DNA from: REEB76 sp963774895
GTDB taxonomy: Bacteria > Pseudomonadota > Gammaproteobacteria > Natronospirales > REEB76
Assembly: GCA_963774895.1 (NCBI GenBank)
Contig: CAVZGN010000001.1
Location: 434,001-498,000 of the forward strand
Length of the DNA: 64,000 nt
Direction: 5' to 3'
Below, piece after piece: positions 60,887 through 64,000 of the stretch. The notes under the pieces are model-generated. The model was not told the DNA's origin, ran no database searches, and saw only the letters and a list, made by a program, of their open reading frames with translations. Both the position numbers and the translations under genes were made by a program. Each line of letters begins with the position of its first letter. Within the stretch, counting starts at the first letter, position 1.

Positions 60887-61341
60887 ATGACGCCGGTACG
60901 CCGCAAGCGTCTGATGGTTGTCGCCGTTATCATTGTGGGCCTGGCGACCGCCGCTACTGCCTTGGGTTTGCAGGCATTCAAGAAAAACCTGCTGTATAAC
61001 TTCACACCCGCACAGGTAGCGGCCGCCGTGCGCACCTCGGCCAGCTGTTCCACATAAGTGGCCATGGCGGCCATGGGGAGTATTCTGTGCCACCCTGGCA
61101 GTATGACACCTCCAAGGTTATGCAGAAATCCAGCCCGGTGGTGTATTCTGGGATGCTATCGGACCTGTTTCGTGAAGGCCAAGGCATAGTGGTGTATGGC
61201 AAGCTGGACAAGAATGCATTGTTCGTGGCTCAACAGGTGCTGGCCAAGCACGATGCCACCTACACGCCGCCGGAAGTGAACGCCGCCATCAAGAAAGCCG
61301 AGGTCGAGCAGCGGGCCGCGGCCGTAAAAGGTGTTACATGA
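60887..61341 (+). pseudogene. ccmE: ccmE, cytochrome c maturation haem chaperone, frameshifted
   Basis: Two frames together give a CcmE. 60887-61057 encodes MTPVRRKRLMVVAVIIVGLA, a membrane anchor and NFTPAQVAAAV, then stops. From about 61025 the other frame continues with LSDLFREGQGIVVYGKLDK and the haem-binding AKHDATYTPPEV (His of HxxxY). The total of 455 bases is one short of 152 codons, as for a normal CcmE with a single-base loss near 61000-61030. Family knowledge: CcmE carries haem to CcmF. The gene has AAGGA before its ATG and overlaps ccmF (ATGA). It may be a true mutation or a sequencing error. Confidence 0.85.
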
Positions 61342-63344
61342 TTCCCGAACTCGGTCATCTTGCGTTGATTATTGCCCTGTGTCTGGCAGCGGCCCAAAGT
61401 TTTTTTGGTCTCGGCGGTGCGCAGCGCTCCAATCTTATCTGGATGAGCGCAGTGCGCTCGGCAGCAGTCGGACAGTCCTTGTTTGTATTGCTGGCTTTTA
61501 CAGCGCTGGCTTATTCGTTTCTGATGAATGATTTCTCCGTGGCTTACGTGGCAGCCAATTCCAATACTGCCTTGCCCTGGCCTTATAAATTCACGGCGGT
61601 TTGGGGCGCGCATGAAGGTTCTCTGTTGCTGTGGGTCAGCGTGCTTGCTATATGGACCCTGGCGGTCGCGCGCTTCAGCCGTCATCTGCCACAGGATTTT
61701 TCCAGCCGCGTTCTGGGCGTGCTCGGCGTGATCAGCATCGGATTCTTGCTGTTCATGCTGACCACCTCTGATCCGTTTGGACGGCTGTTGCCGCCTGCGC
61801 AACAGGGCGCAGACCTGAATCCCGTACTCCAGGATCCCGGCATGGCGATCCATCCGCCGATGCTGTACATGGGCTATGTTGGGATGTCGGTGGCCTTCGC
61901 CTTTGCGGTAGCCGCATTGCTCAGCGGCCGCATGGATGTCATGTGGGCCCGCTGGTCGCGGCCCTGGACCCTGGTGGCCTGGCTGTTTCTGACCTGTGGA
62001 ATCACGTTCGGCAGCTGGTGGTCCTATTACGTGCTGGGCTGGGGCGGGTTCTGGTTCTGGGACCCAGTGGAAAACGCGTCGTTTATGCCGTGGCTGGTTG
62101 GAACGGCGCTGGTGCATTCGCTGGCAGTAACTGAAAAACGCGGCGCCTTTAAAAGCTGGACCGCTTTGCTGGCTATCACGGCGTTTTCTCTGAGCCTGCT
62201 CGGCACCTTTCTGGTGCGTTCCGGGATCTTGATTTCGGTGCACGCCTTCGCTAGCGATCCTAAGCGCGGTATTTTTATATTGGCCATGCTCGGTTTATTT
62301 ATCGGTGTCGCGCTCACTTTGTATGCCTGGCGCGCTCCCATGTTCAGCCAGCGTGGCGGGGGATTCAAAATATTTTCCCGTGAGACTTTCCTGCTGCTCA
62401 ACAATGTCTTTCTGGTGGTGGCCGCAGCTGCGGTTCTGCTCGGCACGCTGTACCCGCTGGTGCTGGGAGCGCTCGGGCTTGGCCAGATTTCAGTCGGTCC
62501 ACCGTACTTTGACCATATATTCGTACCTCTAATGGTGCCATTTTTCATTCTGGCGGGCATAGGTCCGTATGTACGCTGGAAACACGGCAATATCTCTGAA
62601 ACACTTGCAAAATTGCGGGTGCCGGCAGCATTGGCATTGCTGGCGGGCGTGGTGGTGATCGTGCTGCTGCGGGCTGAGGCCAGTTTCATTGCTACGGCCG
62701 GTGTGCTGCTGGCGGCCTGGATGATCTTCAGCGCATTGCAGGAACCCGTGCAGCGTATGTGGCAGCGGCTGCATCATGGGCATGCCAGCTTGGCACACAG
62801 CATTCTCGGCATGAGCGTCGCACATTTTGGAGCTGGTCTCATGATTCTCGGCGTAACCGTAAACTCCATGCTGGGGATTACCGTGGACCAGGTGATGAAA
62901 CCGGGTACCAGCGTCGAAGTGCACGGTTATAAGTATTCATTTCAAGGCGTACGGGATGTATCCGGCCCCAATTATCAGGCGGTCCAGGGTACCGTGGCGG
63001 TGACCCGTGGCGGAAAAATACTCACGCTGATTCACCCGGAAAAGCGCCAGTTCGATACTGGTGGCATGACTACCACCGAAGCGGCCATTGCTCCGGGACC
63101 ATTCCGGGATCTGTACGTGGCGCTCGGCAACCCGCTGGGGCAGGATGCCTGGAGCGTGCGTATTGAATATAAACCTCTGGTCAGGTTCATCTGGCTGGGC
63201 GGGCTGACCATGATGTTGGGCGGAATCATCGCGCTTATGGATAAGCGCTACCGGCGTACCCGGGTGCCAGTCGCAATCGACGCGAGCACCCCACCCAAGG
63301 ATGCTGACGCGAATCTGCCTAAATCTCCTGCAACGGAACGCTGA
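61338..63344 (+). CDS. ccmF: Cytochrome c maturation haem lyase subunit CcmF
   Basis: A 668-residue protein with about 14-15 membrane helices. The tryptophan-rich haem-handling motif WGGFWFWDPVENASFMPWL is intact, with YAWRAPMF and the C-terminal LGGxxALxDKRYRR end. Family knowledge: CcmF takes haem from CcmE and with CcmG and CcmH attaches it to apocytochrome c. It begins ATGA on the ccmE stop and ends TGATG on ccmG, so all are coupled. Confidence 0.95.
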   Translation: MIPELGHLALIIALCLAAAQSFFGLGGAQRSNLIWMSAVRSAAVGQSLFVLLAFTALAYSFLMNDFSVAYVAANSNTALPWPYKFTAVWGAHEGSLLLWVSVLAIWTLAVARFSRHLPQDFSSRVLGVLGVISIGFLLFMLTTSDPFGRLLPPAQQGADLNPVLQDPGMAIHPPMLYMGYVGMSVAFAFAVAALLSGRMDVMWARWSRPWTLVAWLFLTCGITFGSWWSYYVLGWGGFWFWDPVENASFMPWLVGTALVHSLAVTEKRGAFKSWTALLAITAFSLSLLGTFLVRSGILISVHAFASDPKRGIFILAMLGLFIGVALTLYAWRAPMFSQRGGGFKIFSRETFLLLNNVFLVVAAAAVLLGTLYPLVLGALGLGQISVGPPYFDHIFVPLMVPFFILAGIGPYVRWKHGNISETLAKLRVPAALALLAGVVVIVLLRAEASFIATAGVLLAAWMIFSALQEPVQRMWQRLHHGHASLAHSILGMSVAHFGAGLMILGVTVNSMLGITVDQVMKPGTSVEVHGYKYSFQGVRDVSGPNYQAVQGTVAVTRGGKILTLIHPEKRQFDTGGMTTTEAAIAPGPFRDLYVALGNPLGQDAWSVRIEYKPLVRFIWLGGLTMMLGGIIALMDKRYRRTRVPVAIDASTPPKDADANLPKSPATER

Positions 63345-63886
63345 TGCGCCGTCGATTGATTTTCATTCTGCCGATGGCGGTGCTGATTGCACTCATTGGG
63401 TTCTTTTGGCGCGGTCTGTATCTCAATCCAACCATCGTGTCGTCACCGCTGATCGGCAAGCCGGTGCCGGATTTCAGCTTGTCGCGTTTGCATGATCCGA
63501 AACAGACATTCGATCAGAACCAGCTCAAGGGTCAGGTGTCCCTGGTCAATGTCTGGGCCACCTGGTGCGTGGCCTGCCGTGATGAGCAGCAGACGCTGGT
63601 CGAATTCTCCAAGCAGAATGTCGTGCCGATTTATGGGTTCGATTACAAAGATGACCGGCAGAGCGCCATTCAATGGCTCGCTGAACGCGGCAATCCTTAT
63701 ACCGCGGTGGTTTTCGATCCGACCGGTAACGTGGCCATCAACTGGGGAATTTATGGAGCACCAGAGACCTTCTTGATTGATTCGCATGGCATCATCCGTT
63801 TCAAATATATCGGCCCTATCACCCCCGATGTGATCCAGAAGGAATTGCTGCCTCGTATCCAGGCATTAAACCGCGAGCATACATGA
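63344..63886 (+). CDS. ccmG: Thiol:disulfide interchange protein CcmG/DsbE
   Basis: A 180-residue protein with an N-terminal membrane anchor (LIFILPMAVLIALIGFFW) and a thioredoxin fold. The active site WATWCVACRDEQ has Cys75 and Cys78 (Cys-Val-Ala-Cys; the usual CxPC is not kept). It has GIYGAPETFLIDSHGII (cis-Pro loop after GAPE). Family knowledge: CcmG keeps the apocytochrome CxxCH cysteines reduced. It overlaps ccmF by one base and ccmH by four. Confidence 0.95.
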   Translation: MRRRLIFILPMAVLIALIGFFWRGLYLNPTIVSSPLIGKPVPDFSLSRLHDPKQTFDQNQLKGQVSLVNVWATWCVACRDEQQTLVEFSKQNVVPIYGFDYKDDRQSAIQWLAERGNPYTAVVFDPTGNVAINWGIYGAPETFLIDSHGIIRFKYIGPITPDVIQKELLPRIQALNREHT

Positions 63887-64000
63887 GATCCTGGATCCTG
63901 ATTGTGGGCTGCATGATGTTGATGGTGTCCCACCTGGCGTGGGGGATCGATAGCGAACCGGCATTCACTGACCCCGTATTTGAGCACCGCTATGAACGTT
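63883..64000 (+). CDS. ccmH: Cytochrome c maturation protein CcmH, N-terminal part cut by window edge
   Basis: About 39 residues visible: a signal peptide (MRSWILIVGCMMLMVSHLAWG), then DSEPAFTDPVFEHRYERL, the start of the CcmH/CycL domain (FxDPxxxxRYxxL). The LRCxxC redox motif would lie just beyond the edge. The ATG overlaps the ccmG stop. Confidence 0.88.
   Translation, partial: MRSWILIVGCMMLMVSHLAWGIDSEPAFTDPVFEHRYER

Overview
The window reads as chromosomal DNA of a gammaproteobacterium of fairly high GC. The evidence is the block rpsT(-)/murJ-ribF-ileS-lspA-ispH-fimT, the ispB(-)/rplU-rpmA-obgE block, the ccmEFGH run, a UUG-started rpsT, a GlrK/QseG/GlrR (QseEGF) trio and REP/RAYT-type repeats. 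The genus cannot be named from sequence alone. No rRNA operon, CRISPR array or prophage module was seen.

Layout. 1-9.7 kb: two drug-efflux systems back to back. An emrAB pair reads left. A TolC-like protein, a TetR regulator and a complete RND pump (outer-membrane lipoprotein, adaptor, permease) read right, with a palindromic operator candidate in the divergent gap. 9.7-17.6 kb: a BaxI/YccA membrane protein, an AddB/AddA-like nuclease-helicase pair and a 5'-nucleotidase. 17.6-24 kb: an accessory stretch with a REP-like hairpin, a ferritin-VIT1 fusion, a decayed RAYT element, an orphan HigA, a Cys/His-rich secreted protein of unknown family, a papain-like peptidase, a six-Asp-box lipoprotein, an M13 peptidase stump and tRNA-Pro with a copy of its 3' end. 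24-30 kb: ispB, rplU, rpmA, obgE, hypotheticals and a cation/proton antiporter. 29.8-40.8 kb: two apparently identical IS30-family elements in direct orientation around 8.5 kb of cargo (Ada-AlkA fusion, HAF-repeat protein, small secreted proteins, a GGDEF-EAL protein). 40.8-50.2 kb: core genes ending in a cysteine-free Fur-family regulator and tRNA-Thr(CGT). 60.9-64 kb: ccmE (frameshifted), ccmF, ccmG and the start of ccmH.

The most interesting region is 50.12-60.70 kb. A 47-bp copy of the 3' part of tRNA-Thr (anticodon loop through CCA) recurs at 60653-60699, so the 10.5 kb between looks like a tRNA-targeted island that has lost its integrase. It carries a GlrK/QseG/GlrR-type sigma-54 signalling trio. 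It also carries four sigma-54 -24/-12 promoters with exact 10-nt GG-GC spacing (52121-52136 on the minus strand; 52497-52512, 55401-55416 and 56118-56133 on the plus strand) and several copies of TGTC-N10-GACA, the known GlrR operator, upstream of them. These promoters face almost every other gene of the island: four paralogous small proteins with a (G/S/E)Y(K/M)GF(x)(I/V)KV motif, a BON-domain protein, an ExbB-ExbD-TonB set, two tiny paralogous lipoproteins, an EF-hand protein and a Pro-rich secreted protein. Four of the exported products end in a similar PPP tail. My reading is a self-contained, mobile, envelope-signal-responsive sigma-54 regulon. Its output function is unknown.

Other anomalies: an in-frame A+T-rich patch inside ileS (about 39% GC by hand count), IS30 insertions at imperfect palindromes centred on GC, and the ccmE frameshift next to the island's right end.
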